Shown piece by piece: positions 36,923 through 46,001 of a DNA stretch of 64,000 bases (positions within the stretch are counted from its first letter, which is position 1; every line of letters begins with the position of its first letter). Position numbers and translations under genes: made by a program. The stretch comes from Gynuella sp. (GTDB lineage Bacteria; Pseudomonadota; Gammaproteobacteria; Pseudomonadales; Natronospirillaceae). The notes beneath the pieces are model-generated. The model made no database searches and had not been told where the DNA came from. It worked only from the letters and a program-made list of their open reading frames with translations. The stretch lies in assembly GCA_028282465.1 (NCBI GenBank), contig JANQHX010000064.1:1-64000 (forward strand), read 5' to 3'.

Positions 36923-37552
36923 GTGAATGAGGAGTACGCGTTTCAGAAAAAACTTTGCGACAATTATCAGAAGGCAGCTGAATCAGGAGATTTAATATAT
37001 GGAAATAAACTGGCCCTTTGTTTTCTCACTGGGCAAGGTAGAGGACAAAATATTGATAAAGCTCAGTCTATCCTTATTGACCTAATCAAGGACGGTCATC
37101 AAGAAAGTAAATTAGATTTAGCATCTTTGTATCTTGTCAATAAACCAAGTGAAATAAACAAGGCAATTTCACTGTTAGAAGATATCCTAGGTATGCAATC
37201 TCTTAATGGTAAGCCGGAATTCGTATTAGCAAGTACCTTTCGAAATGTAGATAAACTAAGGTACCAAACTCTCTTATATCATGCTGCCAACAGCAACCAT
37301 AAAACAGCAACTCTAGTAATTACATATGGAGTCTGTATGGGTGCATTCGACATTAGTTTGAACCCAGAGATCTGCGGAGAGTGGTTTGAACTATTCAAGA
37401 GTGATTTTGGCTTAAATCATTTTTATGAGCTGACAGAGTTTAATAATTTAATAATTGATGATAACTACTTAAGAGCCTTAATAATTAGCGATGATGATAT
37501 CAGGTTTATAAAAAATAATTTAGATTTACTAAGGGGTTTTTTTAAGGGTTAA
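36923..37552 (+). CDS. Sel1-like repeat protein
   Basis: 209 residues from a GTG at 36923. The first 100 residues carry helical Sel1/TPR-type units: YQKAAESGDLIYGNKLALCF, then GQGRGQNIDKAQSILIDLIK with the typical GxGxxxxxxKAxxxL spacing. The rest is helical without a recognised motif. No signal peptide. Sel1 proteins usually act as adaptors. No operon partner; the start is uncertain because no clear ribosome site is visible. Confidence 0.6.
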   Translation: MNEEYAFQKKLCDNYQKAAESGDLIYGNKLALCFLTGQGRGQNIDKAQSILIDLIKDGHQESKLDLASLYLVNKPSEINKAISLLEDILGMQSLNGKPEFVLASTFRNVDKLRYQTLLYHAANSNHKTATLVITYGVCMGAFDISLNPEICGEWFELFKSDFGLNHFYELTEFNNLIIDDNYLRALIISDDDIRFIKNNLDLLRGFFKG

Positions 37553-37623
37553 AGTATTCGATGGGTCTGGATCGTTTAAAATAGTTATATTAGTTAGAAT
37601 AAAAAGACGCTAGAGTATTTATT

Positions 37624-38772
37624 TTACGTGCGTCTATCTCTGAAAGTCTTTACTTTGCTGATTACTACAAAAGTACCTAGTGTTAAAAGGATTGAAATAG
37701 CTATTAGTAAGATGGCTTCAGTTATAAATCCTAATCTTAGTAAAGACAAATTAAACCCAACCATCACAATCAAAGTCTGATGAACCATATAGTAGGTATA
37801 CACTCCTTTATTTAAATAGCTAAACACCTTGCTATAACTACTTAAGAACCGAATTCCAAATCCCACCATCACCAGAATCCAGATCCAGTTATTAAATTTC
37901 CAAACTAGATGTTTTGTCCAGTCCATACCTAAACTTCCACCATGGAATGAATATAGAACCATCCCAAAGCTAACCAATCCGAAAGCTAAGCTCATTGGCG
38001 CTAGTCTGCCTATGGTCTTCCAAACTAATTCAGTCTGCACAAACACACAGCCTAAAATAGTGATTAGCAAGAAACGGCTGTGGTTTGGCCAGTCATTAAT
38101 AAAAGAATGAGTCCAAGCCTGGTTGTCTCTAAGTAAGTAACTGAATAGAGCCAGCAGCATTGCGGGTACCGTTATAATTAAAGCAGACAGTTGCCATCCG
38201 TTTGTTTTGTTGAGCAATTTGATCAAAAAGCTGATTACACCCAAACGAACCAGTGCAAAAAGGGCGAAGGAATAAGCAAAGATGTACATTAAGAACCAGA
38301 GATGATTCCAGGTCATTTTGGTACCAGGTATAGCGTCATAAACCGGCGTGTACAAACTATCAGCTGGGTTCAGATAGGCCAACCAAAACCTAAGGTACCC
38401 AACCTCTCGTAAACCTCCAAACTGAATCATCTGATAATAGGCCTGTGGCGGAACAATAACAGCAATTCCAAATATCAGTGGAATAATCAAGCGCTTGTTT
38501 CGTTCTTTGTAAAACTGCCAATAGGTCATTCTGGGAATAACAAAGGCCAAGGCCGCTCCGCTGATAAAAAACAATAGCGACATCCGCCATTGGGAGGACC
38601 AAAGCATAAGGTTTTGTAAAAACTCACTACTGTGTTCGCTTTTAACATGCCAGTCCCAGTCTGCAACGTAAAACATTCCCACGTGGTAGAGAATAAGCAG
38701 AAATATGGCGAGTACTCGCAGGGCATCTAATTCGTGTCGCCTTTGTTGCATCCAACCAGTTTGGGCTGTCAT
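37624..38772 (-). CDS. Acyltransferase family 3 membrane protein
   Basis: 382 residues with about ten hydrophobic segments. It opens with the Acyl_transf_3 hallmark RRHELDALRVLAIFLLILYH (Arg and conserved His in helix 1) and continues with WRMSLLFFISGAALAF. Such proteins (OafA, YrhL, MdoC types) move acyl groups, usually acetyl or succinyl, onto exported polysaccharides or lipids across the inner membrane. Divergent to a membrane-bound LytTR regulator 146 bases away, which may control it. Confidence 0.87.
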   Translation of the reverse strand: MTAQTGWMQQRRHELDALRVLAIFLLILYHVGMFYVADWDWHVKSEHSSEFLQNLMLWSSQWRMSLLFFISGAALAFVIPRMTYWQFYKERNKRLIIPLIFGIAVIVPPQAYYQMIQFGGLREVGYLRFWLAYLNPADSLYTPVYDAIPGTKMTWNHLWFLMYIFAYSFALFALVRLGVISFLIKLLNKTNGWQLSALIITVPAMLLALFSYLLRDNQAWTHSFINDWPNHSRFLLITILGCVFVQTELVWKTIGRLAPMSLAFGLVSFGMVLYSFHGGSLGMDWTKHLVWKFNNWIWILVMVGFGIRFLSSYSKVFSYLNKGVYTYYMVHQTLIVMVGFNLSLLRLGFITEAILLIAISILLTLGTFVVISKVKTFRDRRT

Positions 38773-38918
38773 TTTTTGGCATCCTATTGATTAATAACTG
38801 GTCAAAAGTTTACTCCTTCATAATTTGCTCGCGAGCTTTAAGTGATTGAATCATATGTAGAAGTGATAAAAATTTAAGGCTAGGGATAAGCGGCAAAAAG
38901 CAGTGACGAAAGATTTGA

Positions 38919-39803
38919 TTGCTTTATTTACTGGCCCTAATATCAGCAGTTATGAATAGCTTATTTCTTCGATATCAATACTTCTGGCTGGCTTTGATTT
39001 TAGTAATTTGGGCTATTGGACTAATACTGGTTCAATCTGCATCGGTGTATGAGGATCGGCAGGTCTTAGGCCAATCAGTGAGCTACTGGAAGGCATTCTG
39101 TTGGGAGTCAACTTCGATCATCTCAGTGTTCGTTTTGGCAATTCCACTGACTGGGTTGTCCGTTAAATATCCATTAGATCAAGGAAAGCTTTTGAATTGG
39201 GTGCTGCTAATTCTTTGCTTTGTGCCTTTCACGTTTCTGCATGTGGTTATGATGAGCAAGGCCAGAGAAATTTGGTATGGGTTAGCGGGCTGGGAATGGA
39301 AAACGCTTGAGTGCTGTGGTCACTGGCTTTACGAGGCTCGAAAAGACTTGATGTCTTACGTGACAGTGAATATCAGCATCTACCTATGGCAGTTTATTGT
39401 TAGAAGAGTAAAAGGGGAGGCAAAGTTAGTTCATCAGGGGAAAGAGCAAAAGCAAAAAACTAGAAACCCTACTGAAGATCGAATCCTTATCAAAAAGCTT
39501 GGAAATGAATATTTGGTAAACCTATCTGAAGTGTTATGGATAGAAGCTTCTGGAAACTATGTGAATTTGCATACCCTAGATTCAGTTTACCCAATGCGTG
39601 CCACTATGGCTGCTACAGAAAAAAGATTTTCTGAACTAAATTTTTGCCGAGTTCACAGGTCTACCATTGTTAACATGTCAAAAGTAGAATCTTCGAAAGC
39701 CGTTGAATCCGGTGATTATCTTATTAAAATGACAAATGGCTTGGAATTAAAAATGTCTCGTCGGTATAAGGATGCATTTGTTGAGCATCAGTTATCTTGT
39801 TGA
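38919..39803 (+). CDS. Membrane-bound LytTR-family transcriptional regulator
   Basis: 294 residues from a TTG at 38919, or 283 from ATG 38952. The first ~115 residues contain three to four hydrophobic helices; residues about 185-290 are a LytTR DNA-binding domain (VLWIEASGNYVNLHTL, CRVHRSTIVNMSKVES, LKMSRRYKDAFV). No response-regulator receiver is attached, so the membrane part is presumably the sensor. Such proteins are commonly encoded beside acyltransferases or MFS genes, and the divergent acyltransferase gene is the likely target (inference). Confidence 0.83.
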   Translation: MLYLLALISAVMNSLFLRYQYFWLALILVIWAIGLILVQSASVYEDRQVLGQSVSYWKAFCWESTSIISVFVLAIPLTGLSVKYPLDQGKLLNWVLLILCFVPFTFLHVVMMSKAREIWYGLAGWEWKTLECCGHWLYEARKDLMSYVTVNISIYLWQFIVRRVKGEAKLVHQGKEQKQKTRNPTEDRILIKKLGNEYLVNLSEVLWIEASGNYVNLHTLDSVYPMRATMAATEKRFSELNFCRVHRSTIVNMSKVESSKAVESGDYLIKMTNGLELKMSRRYKDAFVEHQLSC

Positions 39804-39915
39804 TGGCTATTTATAAAGTTAAAGATCTGTTTCCAAAAATTATCATAAATACTATTTAGGGTTATTATCTGTTCTATAAGAAATAACCGAGTTTTAGGTT
39901 GGAGTGCCACCACCA

Positions 39916-40461
39916 GTGAAATATTTTCTACTACTGCTATTAATATTTACATCGAAATCAGCTTTCGCAACTGAATATTATTATTGGGGCGAGGGTGGTT
40001 TTGGTGGTGCGGACGAGCTGGGTGGTGTTGAACTTGGTCTAAACTTTGGCCGTGATCGAGAGATCTATTCATTATACTTTGGTGGTTATGGTTTTTTAAG
40101 GCCGACAACACATGAAGAATATGAAGACGACCTTATTAGATTGAGTGAAGTAGGTCTGTTGTATGGATATCAATTACCAAAGCAATTCACGAATGTTTAT
40201 GGCCAAGTAGGTTTGAGTACGGTTAGCTTTTCCAATGAAACATGCAGATTTATTGAAGTCAGTGCTACCGATAGTGAAAGAGTATATTCTTTAAACTGCG
40301 AAGAAGACATCGAAAGAGTAATAGGTATTCCCATTAGATTAAATGCCAGAGTAGGAAAGGTTACTGGAGTGGGCCTAAGTTTTAGAGCAAACCTTAACAC
40401 TGTTAGACCTTATGTAGCGGTTAGTCTAATCTCATCATTAGGCAAGTTTACCCAATGGTAG
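39916..40461 (+). CDS. Hypothetical outer-membrane-like protein
   Basis: 181 residues from GTG 39916, which follows GGAG and gives a clean signal peptide (LLLLLIFTSKSAFA); GTG 39904 would add four residues. Short Gly/Tyr-rich strands (GEGGFGGADELGGVELGLNF) suggest a small beta-barrel, and the two cysteines (NETCRF, SLNCEED) may be an extracellular disulfide. It ends LGKFTQW, an aromatic terminus. No family recognised. Confidence 0.58.
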   Translation: MKYFLLLLLIFTSKSAFATEYYYWGEGGFGGADELGGVELGLNFGRDREIYSLYFGGYGFLRPTTHEEYEDDLIRLSEVGLLYGYQLPKQFTNVYGQVGLSTVSFSNETCRFIEVSATDSERVYSLNCEEDIERVIGIPIRLNARVGKVTGVGLSFRANLNTVRPYVAVSLISSLGKFTQW

Positions 40462-40731
40462 TTATTAACGGATTATCAGCTGAGCACTTTTAAATCATAG
40501 AAGTTATCGACTTTGCAATAGGTTCAATTTTTAGATTCCAGAGCGGTTTTGAGTATTCAAATGATGTTTCAAATTATTAAATGAATGAGAAATGACAGGT
40601 TATTTGATATAACACAAGCAAAATAAAATATTTCCTGCCTAAATTTAGTATTAGGGGAAGATCTTTCGTTTCGCTAGCATTGGCATTCAATTTTTCAGAT
40701 TGTGTTTGATAGAATTTAAGAGGTAGAGGAA

Positions 40732-41265
40732 GTGCACATTATTATAGGTGTATTAACCGCATTTGCGGGTTTGGTATGGGCTTTAAACCGTTTACAAAAC
40801 TCTGGTGTAGATATTAACTCCTTCAATCCCTTCTACTGGGTTAGGAGAAGAAATTGGGAGAAAAAACTAGGTACCAAGGGCATGCATCAGTTAGATCAGC
40901 CCATGGAAGCAGCATCCTTGCTGATTGTTGCTGTTGCTACATGTGATGATGACTTAACAAGGGATGGCAAAGCCGAGATTACAGAGCTCTTTTGTAGAGA
41001 GTTCAACATAATCGAAAGCCGTGCAACAGAATTGATTTCTTCATCTTTATTTTTATTACGAGAGTCTGGAAATCTATCATCAGAAGTGAGCAATATACTT
41101 GCACCAACAAAGTCTCAATTTAACAGTGATCAAAAGTTATCCATCTATAGAATGCTTGACATCGCTTCCAGACTAGAAGGCCCAGCTTCACAAGATCAAA
41201 TGAATTTTATTCAAGCCGTGAACAAAGAGTTTTCAGAAAAGGTAGGGCAGAAAGGAAGTTGGTAA
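40732..41265 (+). CDS. TerB-like domain protein
   Basis: 177 residues from GTG 40732. An N-terminal hydrophobic helix (residues 2-18) is followed by RRRNWEKKLG and a helical domain (about 55-170) with the TerB pattern: ASLLIVAVATCDDDLTRDGK, an acidic loop with two or three Asp, then ITELFCREFNI. TerB/DjlA-like domains are acidic helical modules linked to tellurite resistance and stress. Membrane-anchored by one helix. The same frame continues past two TAA stops into a conserved-looking 54-codon stretch before the next gene. Confidence 0.65.
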   Translation: MHIIIGVLTAFAGLVWALNRLQNSGVDINSFNPFYWVRRRNWEKKLGTKGMHQLDQPMEAASLLIVAVATCDDDLTRDGKAEITELFCREFNIIESRATELISSSLFLLRESGNLSSEVSNILAPTKSQFNSDQKLSIYRMLDIASRLEGPASQDQMNFIQAVNKEFSEKVGQKGSW

Positions 41266-41280
41266 TTTTTAACTGGTTAA

Positions 41281-41442
41281 CTATCAAAGTTTTTAGGTTT
41301 TTTAGCCAAAGAATTAAAAGCCTACTATAAAACTCTGAAGCCTAATGAACAAGACGCCATCAAAGATACAATTGCAGAAGTACTAACAGAATTAGACGAT
41401 ACCGGGCCAAGCGGAATACTGGTTAATGGAGTAAAACAATAA
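41281..41442 (+). pseudogene. Orphan 3' coding remnant upstream of the propeller gene
   Basis: An open stretch in the TerB-like gene's frame encodes LSKFLGFLAKELKAYYKTLK and continues to GILVNGVKQ, with clean coding character but no ATG, GTG or TTG start. Its TAA stop (41440-41442) overlaps the ATG of the next gene (TAATG), the configuration of translational coupling. I interpret it as the 3' end of a gene whose 5' part was deleted; in-frame readthrough from the TerB-like gene would have to pass two TAA codons. Confidence 0.45.
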
Positions 41443-42554
41443 TGAAGGGTTTACCTATTTCCCATCACACAGTTGATGACGATTTTGTTTTCGGATTTGG
41501 AACCTACCACTTCTATAAGGTAGGCACAGTTCTCATGATACGAAATACAACTAATAATGAGTCAAAGGCGATCTATGAGGCTGATGAGGATTTCCACGCA
41601 GGGTACTGGTCAGCAGTGGTGGTGTTGGGTCGCTTGTATTTCGTTATTTCTTTAATTCGTAAACCTCTTGAATTATATAGCTACGATATTAATAACGATG
41701 ATCTAACAAGGCTTGGCTTATTTCCAGTTAATAGCTTTGCAAGACTGGTTTCGGTTTCAACTACAGAGATTATCTACGGTGGTGAGTCTGTAATTTACAA
41801 AGTAGATGTAAACACATCAGAAGTGACCAAGGTGGAGTCCGAATGGTACGACTTACCTGTGCACACCAGCACGGGCATGGTGAGTTGCACGTCAGATTTT
41901 ATTTCCTGTGTCGATTTAAATGGAAAGGTTCTTTGGAAACAAACCACGAAACAAATTGAAGAACTGTCTGGGCTAAGAGACTGCAGGCAGGCGGGTCTAA
42001 AATTTTGTATATGGAAAGATAAACTGGTCTACCAAATCCAAAGCAATGATGTATTGGCATTAAACCTAGTGGATGGATCTCTTGCCTGGGTGTGTGAGCA
42101 AAAAATAGTTGCAGATTGGTCTGCGAATAAAGAGGGGTTTTTATACGGCTATTTTGTGGGTTACTTTGTTAAGATTGACATGAACAACGGCGCCTTTGAA
42201 AAGAAAAAGATAGTGGCTGATGGCATGGACACTCTACAAGGAAAGGGTAGATTTTGGTTTATTGATGCTTGGTTAACTGACACTCATTTATGGGCCTGGG
42301 TGCCGCACAGGGGCAGTTGCAATGCCATAAACCTTGAAACTGCTGAGCTTGAATGGAGTACCGACTCAACTGCGCCACCTTGGGGTAGTTTTAAAGTATT
42401 TGGTAATCAAATATTCTTTTCAACTGTTGAAAGCATAAGTTTAGAAGCCGATAAAACTGAAACATATCATGTCATCACCGGTCAAGGTGGCGAAAACTAT
42501 AGTGCTACAGATCAAGATATTATTTGGTGTTACCAACCATTAGTTTTTGAATGA
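41442..42554 (+). CDS. PQQ-like beta-propeller protein, cytoplasmic
   Basis: 370 residues, no signal peptide. Repeating blade units end in patterns such as DLNGKVLWKQTT, NLVDGSLAWVCEQ and NLETAELEWST, the usual PQQ-like or WD-type blade closures (x-L-x-x-G-x-x-x-W). About seven blades fit the length. Typically scaffolding or ligand-binding; no catalytic residues identified. Its start is coupled to an upstream remnant, and its last 15 bases overlap the convergent gene. Confidence 0.65.
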   Translation: MKGLPISHHTVDDDFVFGFGTYHFYKVGTVLMIRNTTNNESKAIYEADEDFHAGYWSAVVVLGRLYFVISLIRKPLELYSYDINNDDLTRLGLFPVNSFARLVSVSTTEIIYGGESVIYKVDVNTSEVTKVESEWYDLPVHTSTGMVSCTSDFISCVDLNGKVLWKQTTKQIEELSGLRDCRQAGLKFCIWKDKLVYQIQSNDVLALNLVDGSLAWVCEQKIVADWSANKEGFLYGYFVGYFVKIDMNNGAFEKKKIVADGMDTLQGKGRFWFIDAWLTDTHLWAWVPHRGSCNAINLETAELEWSTDSTAPPWGSFKVFGNQIFFSTVESISLEADKTETYHVITGQGGENYSATDQDIIWCYQPLVFE

Positions 42555-43334
42555 ACTGATGACTACTAATTGCAGGCCAGGGTCATTGATGAGTAAAAGA
42601 CTCAGTGACTTGATGAGATTAATATAGTCGGTGTCGCCTTTACCGCTAAATGAAGAGCCTAAAATATGCTTGGCACTGGCGAACGTTTCTAATGCATCAA
42701 ACTGAGGGTCATTTAGCAACGAAAAATGTTGGCTTGAATTAGCCGAAATATATTCGATACAGGACTTAACCAAAACTGAACACTGTGAGTTGTAACAAGC
42801 ATTCAGTTCAGTTGTAAAAGCATCAATGAGTTCATCCTGTGGTTTTTTATTTTCGTTGAGGGCTATTTTTAACACAGCAAAAGGTGCTTGAAATAAAGAT
42901 GCGAGTTGGTTTTCAGTGTCGGTTCTTTGTTGCTCGGTAGGCTGAATTCTGAGCGCTGAACCTTCTAGCATTTTTACGTTATCAATTTCTTGGAAGGGTT
43001 CAGTTTGATAAAATTGCAACATTTTCGCAGTGTTACCGGTGATTGCGCAGCCAACCTCTACCACCATGGTTGGCATTGTTTGTCCTTGGATTTCGACATT
43101 GGCATCTTGAATGATGGCGTAAGCGACAACGGTAGAATCCTGTTCATCAATATACTGTTGAGCAAGTTGTGAAACCTGTTCTTCGTCGCCAAGCAGTTTC
43201 GTTTTACTAGAGCTGCCATGTTTGTTAACCAGTAAAATAAAGGGAGAAAAAGTATCAGCGCCTTGTTCTAGAATTTCAGAGGCTTGGTCCAAAGAGCTAA
43301 AAGCTAAATTAGTCGCGGTTTCAGAAAGTTGCAT
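42540..43334 (-). CDS. Hypothetical protein
   Basis: 264 residues, no signal peptide and no membrane segment. N-terminal half strand-rich (FSPFILLVNKHG, VVAYAIIQD), C-terminal half helical (LINLIKSLSLLLINDP-like end). Glu/Asp/Gln-rich and soluble. Overlaps the end of the convergent propeller gene by 15 bases. I recognise no family; the codon pattern looks like its neighbours. Confidence 0.6.
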   Translation of the reverse strand: MQLSETATNLAFSSLDQASEILEQGADTFSPFILLVNKHGSSSKTKLLGDEEQVSQLAQQYIDEQDSTVVAYAIIQDANVEIQGQTMPTMVVEVGCAITGNTAKMLQFYQTEPFQEIDNVKMLEGSALRIQPTEQQRTDTENQLASLFQAPFAVLKIALNENKKPQDELIDAFTTELNACYNSQCSVLVKSCIEYISANSSQHFSLLNDPQFDALETFASAKHILGSSFSGKGDTDYINLIKSLSLLLINDPGLQLVVISSFKN

Positions 43335-43590
43335 AGTATGTTTCCTGAGGCTTAGTTAACGTTAACAAAGGTTCTGTTGTAATTAATGGTGTAATCTTGA
43401 TTGAGTCCGAATAGTACTATCTTGGCTTCACCTATGAAATGCTTGGTGTCAACGAAGCTAAATTATCGAGTTGGTAATTTAAGAAATACTAGATTTCAAA
43501 GGAAAGTCACAAACCAGCTCTTAGTCCTATCTGAGTTTGCGACTTTCCTATTAGCTGTGGCCATTCTATTAAATGACCGGGTAATAAATT

Positions 43591-45678
43591 TTATTTTTCA
43601 CTAGTCCATTCAGTAGCGGTTAAATCGTACCCCACAGCTTTTTTAACTCTTAGGTAACGTTCAAAGCTGAATCTATATTTTGAACTATTTTGAGTCGTAA
43701 AATTAAAGGTATAGGTGCCTTTAGATATGGTGCCATCATAATTCAAAGAGTAGATGCCATCTTTCGCTACCTTGTCACCATTTTTACCATTGTCATAAAG
43801 ATTTAAAGTCACCGTCTTTTCTGGAAGCTTTGTCTCTGCATAGGCAGGCGGTAGTATTTCTACTTGAATACTTTCTACTAAGGGTATGGTTTTGCCTTTC
43901 AGTTTCATGTGCGCAGCTAAGTGTAGATATTTTTGTTGATCTACTACCACAGCATCAAACTGTAGAGCAGATTGTCCGAGTACACTGTATTGGTAAGGCG
44001 TGCCTGATTCATTGCAACTGGATCTAGATGTTACTTGAATGGTCCAGGGTTTATGAGTTGTTCGTTTGCTAAGTGTTGATCCTGACACTGTGGCCAGCCA
44101 ATAGCTGTGAGAGCGATTCAGCGTTACGTTTTTATATTTTGCATTAATTTCTTCACCGTATGAATCTAGTAATTTGATGTCCAGATCTGATTTTTCACAG
44201 TTTTCCCAGCTCACGAAGAAGCTAACTTTTTCATCATATGGGCTCAGGCTGACGTGATGATCAGCTTGGCTCCATGGTTTAATAAATGCCAATGGATCAA
44301 CAATACTTTCTAAACCTAAGGTGTCCACAGCAATGTTTTTATAAGCCTCTTGTAAGGCAACACCAGGGTTCCAAGTATTGGCATTAAAGCCAACGCCAGT
44401 TATATCGTAAAAAGCCCCCGAGGTTTGATTAGATATCGTGTCTAATAGTGGATGGTCAATATCGCTTGGGCGGCCAAAACCGATGCTGTATACAGAAATA
44501 TTATTGAAATTTAGATCGCTAATTATTTGCGTAACTTCAGAGTCAGTGGGGGATACATAGCCCGGGCAGTTATGATAGCCATCACTTAAAAGCACAATGG
44601 CTTTATTACCTTGTCCTTGCAGTGTATTTCGCGAGTGCTCTAACCCCGCAAGTAATGGGGTAGAACCTGAGGCGTTCAGATTAGCCAGATCGTTGTTAAT
44701 AGCATCATGAATTAATAAAGGATGGACATCTATCATGGGTGTCACTGTGGTGGCCGTGCAAGCCAACCCTCTTTGATTTCCAGGGAATGCGTTAAATCCA
44801 AATCTTGCGATGCCTGAATAGTGATTGGACATCATGAGTAAAAAAGGTTCGACTGCATTTTTGGCGAGAGTCAATCTTCGCTCTTGCACTGGTGCTGAAT
44901 AGTTTCCGTCGAACCCCCAGTTCATGCTTCCAGATGTATCCATCAAAATAGACACTTCGGGTGGTTCAGTCGGCGCATTAAAATCAATGTAGCTACTATA
45001 AATTTTAATATTGTCTATCGTGTTTTCACCAAAGTCACTACGTATCACTACCTCTCGAATACCTGCAATATCTGAGTGTTGATGCTGTCGAAAGGTATTA
45101 GGGGTATTTACGTTTTCACTACTGATAACATCCTGAGCATTTAAATTGCGAAACGTTCTGGATTGCAAATAGGGTGGTATACCGGCCGTTGAATCACCAT
45201 GGCTATGGTCGTTATAAGTCGTAAATTCAATGGCTGGAATAGAAACATAGGGCCAATTATTAATGTCAGCTATGTTTGGGTCGCCCGGTAAATTCTGGAT
45301 AAAGCGCATAACTACTAGTGCTCTTGAGTTAGTGTAGGGATAACTTCCACCACAGTTACTATCCAAAGAGGTGGTAAAAAAATAGTGGTTTGAGTTGTCG
45401 TAATATGGGTGTGATTCACCGTCAAAGGTTAAAAAAACAACTGTGGTTTCATCTGTACCATCGTTATCAATATCAACGTCTACCCAGTAGAAAGATTGTT
45501 CTTCATCTGCAAACCCATCGCCATCATAGTCGTTAATATAAGTACCTGGAGGGCAGTTAAGTGAATTAAGGCTGTGATTGAATTCTTCGGTAATATCTCC
45601 GGTATCTGACACTGCAGAGTAACTTAGTATTAGACTAAAAATAGCGACAACAGATTGTCTTATAGTTGTTAAGCTCAT
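43591..45678 (-). CDS. Secreted VWA-domain protein with calcium-binding N-terminus
   Basis: 695 residues with a signal peptide (ending near YSAVSDT, residue 24). An N-terminal region bears EF-hand-like or thrombospondin-3-like loops (NDYDGDGFADEEQ, DVDIDNDGTDET) that likely bind calcium. A von Willebrand factor A domain spans about 235-420 with an intact MIDAS: ILMDTSGSMN near residue 243, GSTPLLAG, and VLLSDGYHN. C-terminal beta sandwich (about 560-690) includes VTLNLYDNGKNGDKVAKDG, like the immunoglobulin-type module of surface VWA proteins. Such proteins bind ligands via divalent metal, often in adhesion. Secretion beyond the outer membrane is not shown. Confidence 0.8.
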   Translation of the reverse strand: MSLTTIRQSVVAIFSLILSYSAVSDTGDITEEFNHSLNSLNCPPGTYINDYDGDGFADEEQSFYWVDVDIDNDGTDETTVVFLTFDGESHPYYDNSNHYFFTTSLDSNCGGSYPYTNSRALVVMRFIQNLPGDPNIADINNWPYVSIPAIEFTTYNDHSHGDSTAGIPPYLQSRTFRNLNAQDVISSENVNTPNTFRQHQHSDIAGIREVVIRSDFGENTIDNIKIYSSYIDFNAPTEPPEVSILMDTSGSMNWGFDGNYSAPVQERRLTLAKNAVEPFLLMMSNHYSGIARFGFNAFPGNQRGLACTATTVTPMIDVHPLLIHDAINNDLANLNASGSTPLLAGLEHSRNTLQGQGNKAIVLLSDGYHNCPGYVSPTDSEVTQIISDLNFNNISVYSIGFGRPSDIDHPLLDTISNQTSGAFYDITGVGFNANTWNPGVALQEAYKNIAVDTLGLESIVDPLAFIKPWSQADHHVSLSPYDEKVSFFVSWENCEKSDLDIKLLDSYGEEINAKYKNVTLNRSHSYWLATVSGSTLSKRTTHKPWTIQVTSRSSCNESGTPYQYSVLGQSALQFDAVVVDQQKYLHLAAHMKLKGKTIPLVESIQVEILPPAYAETKLPEKTVTLNLYDNGKNGDKVAKDGIYSLNYDGTISKGTYTFNFTTQNSSKYRFSFERYLRVKKAVGYDLTATEWTSEK

Positions 45679-46001
45679 TTTAAATTCCTTTTATTTGAAG
45701 TGTTTGAAGAAGGGACAAAGACAACTGCGCAACCAAGGTTTGCGAATTATTAGGAAGCAAAGATCGAAAACGTCCTTGTTTTCAGTCTGGGCTAATTCCC
45801 TTCAGCAGAAGTTATGATAAAAGACAATAGATTACAGACAAGCCATTAAAATAATACTCTTGGTAGTAATAATTAATACTGAAAAAAATACTCATCCAAA
45901 TATCGAAAATAATCAAACCAAAATAAATGTTTTGGTCATTAATTAGTCCGTGAACTTTTGATGTTTTTCTTATCTATTTGAAACATGGTGACTGCCATAG
46001 T
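45679..46001. other. AT-rich intergenic region
   Basis: Upstream of the VWA-protein gene. I see only a small inverted repeat (GAAAAC and GTTTTC near 45767-45784) and no gene. It must contain the VWA gene's promoter. Confidence 0.5.

Noticed and set aside
41206..41442. Stop-codon readthrough fusing the TerB-like gene to the downstream stretch
   Set aside because: Two TAA codons lie in frame 15 bases apart, which makes readthrough implausible; a deletion remnant is simpler.
43401..43604. Plus-strand 67-residue ORF
   Set aside because: It overlaps the end of the VWA gene, has no ribosome site and no protein-like pattern.
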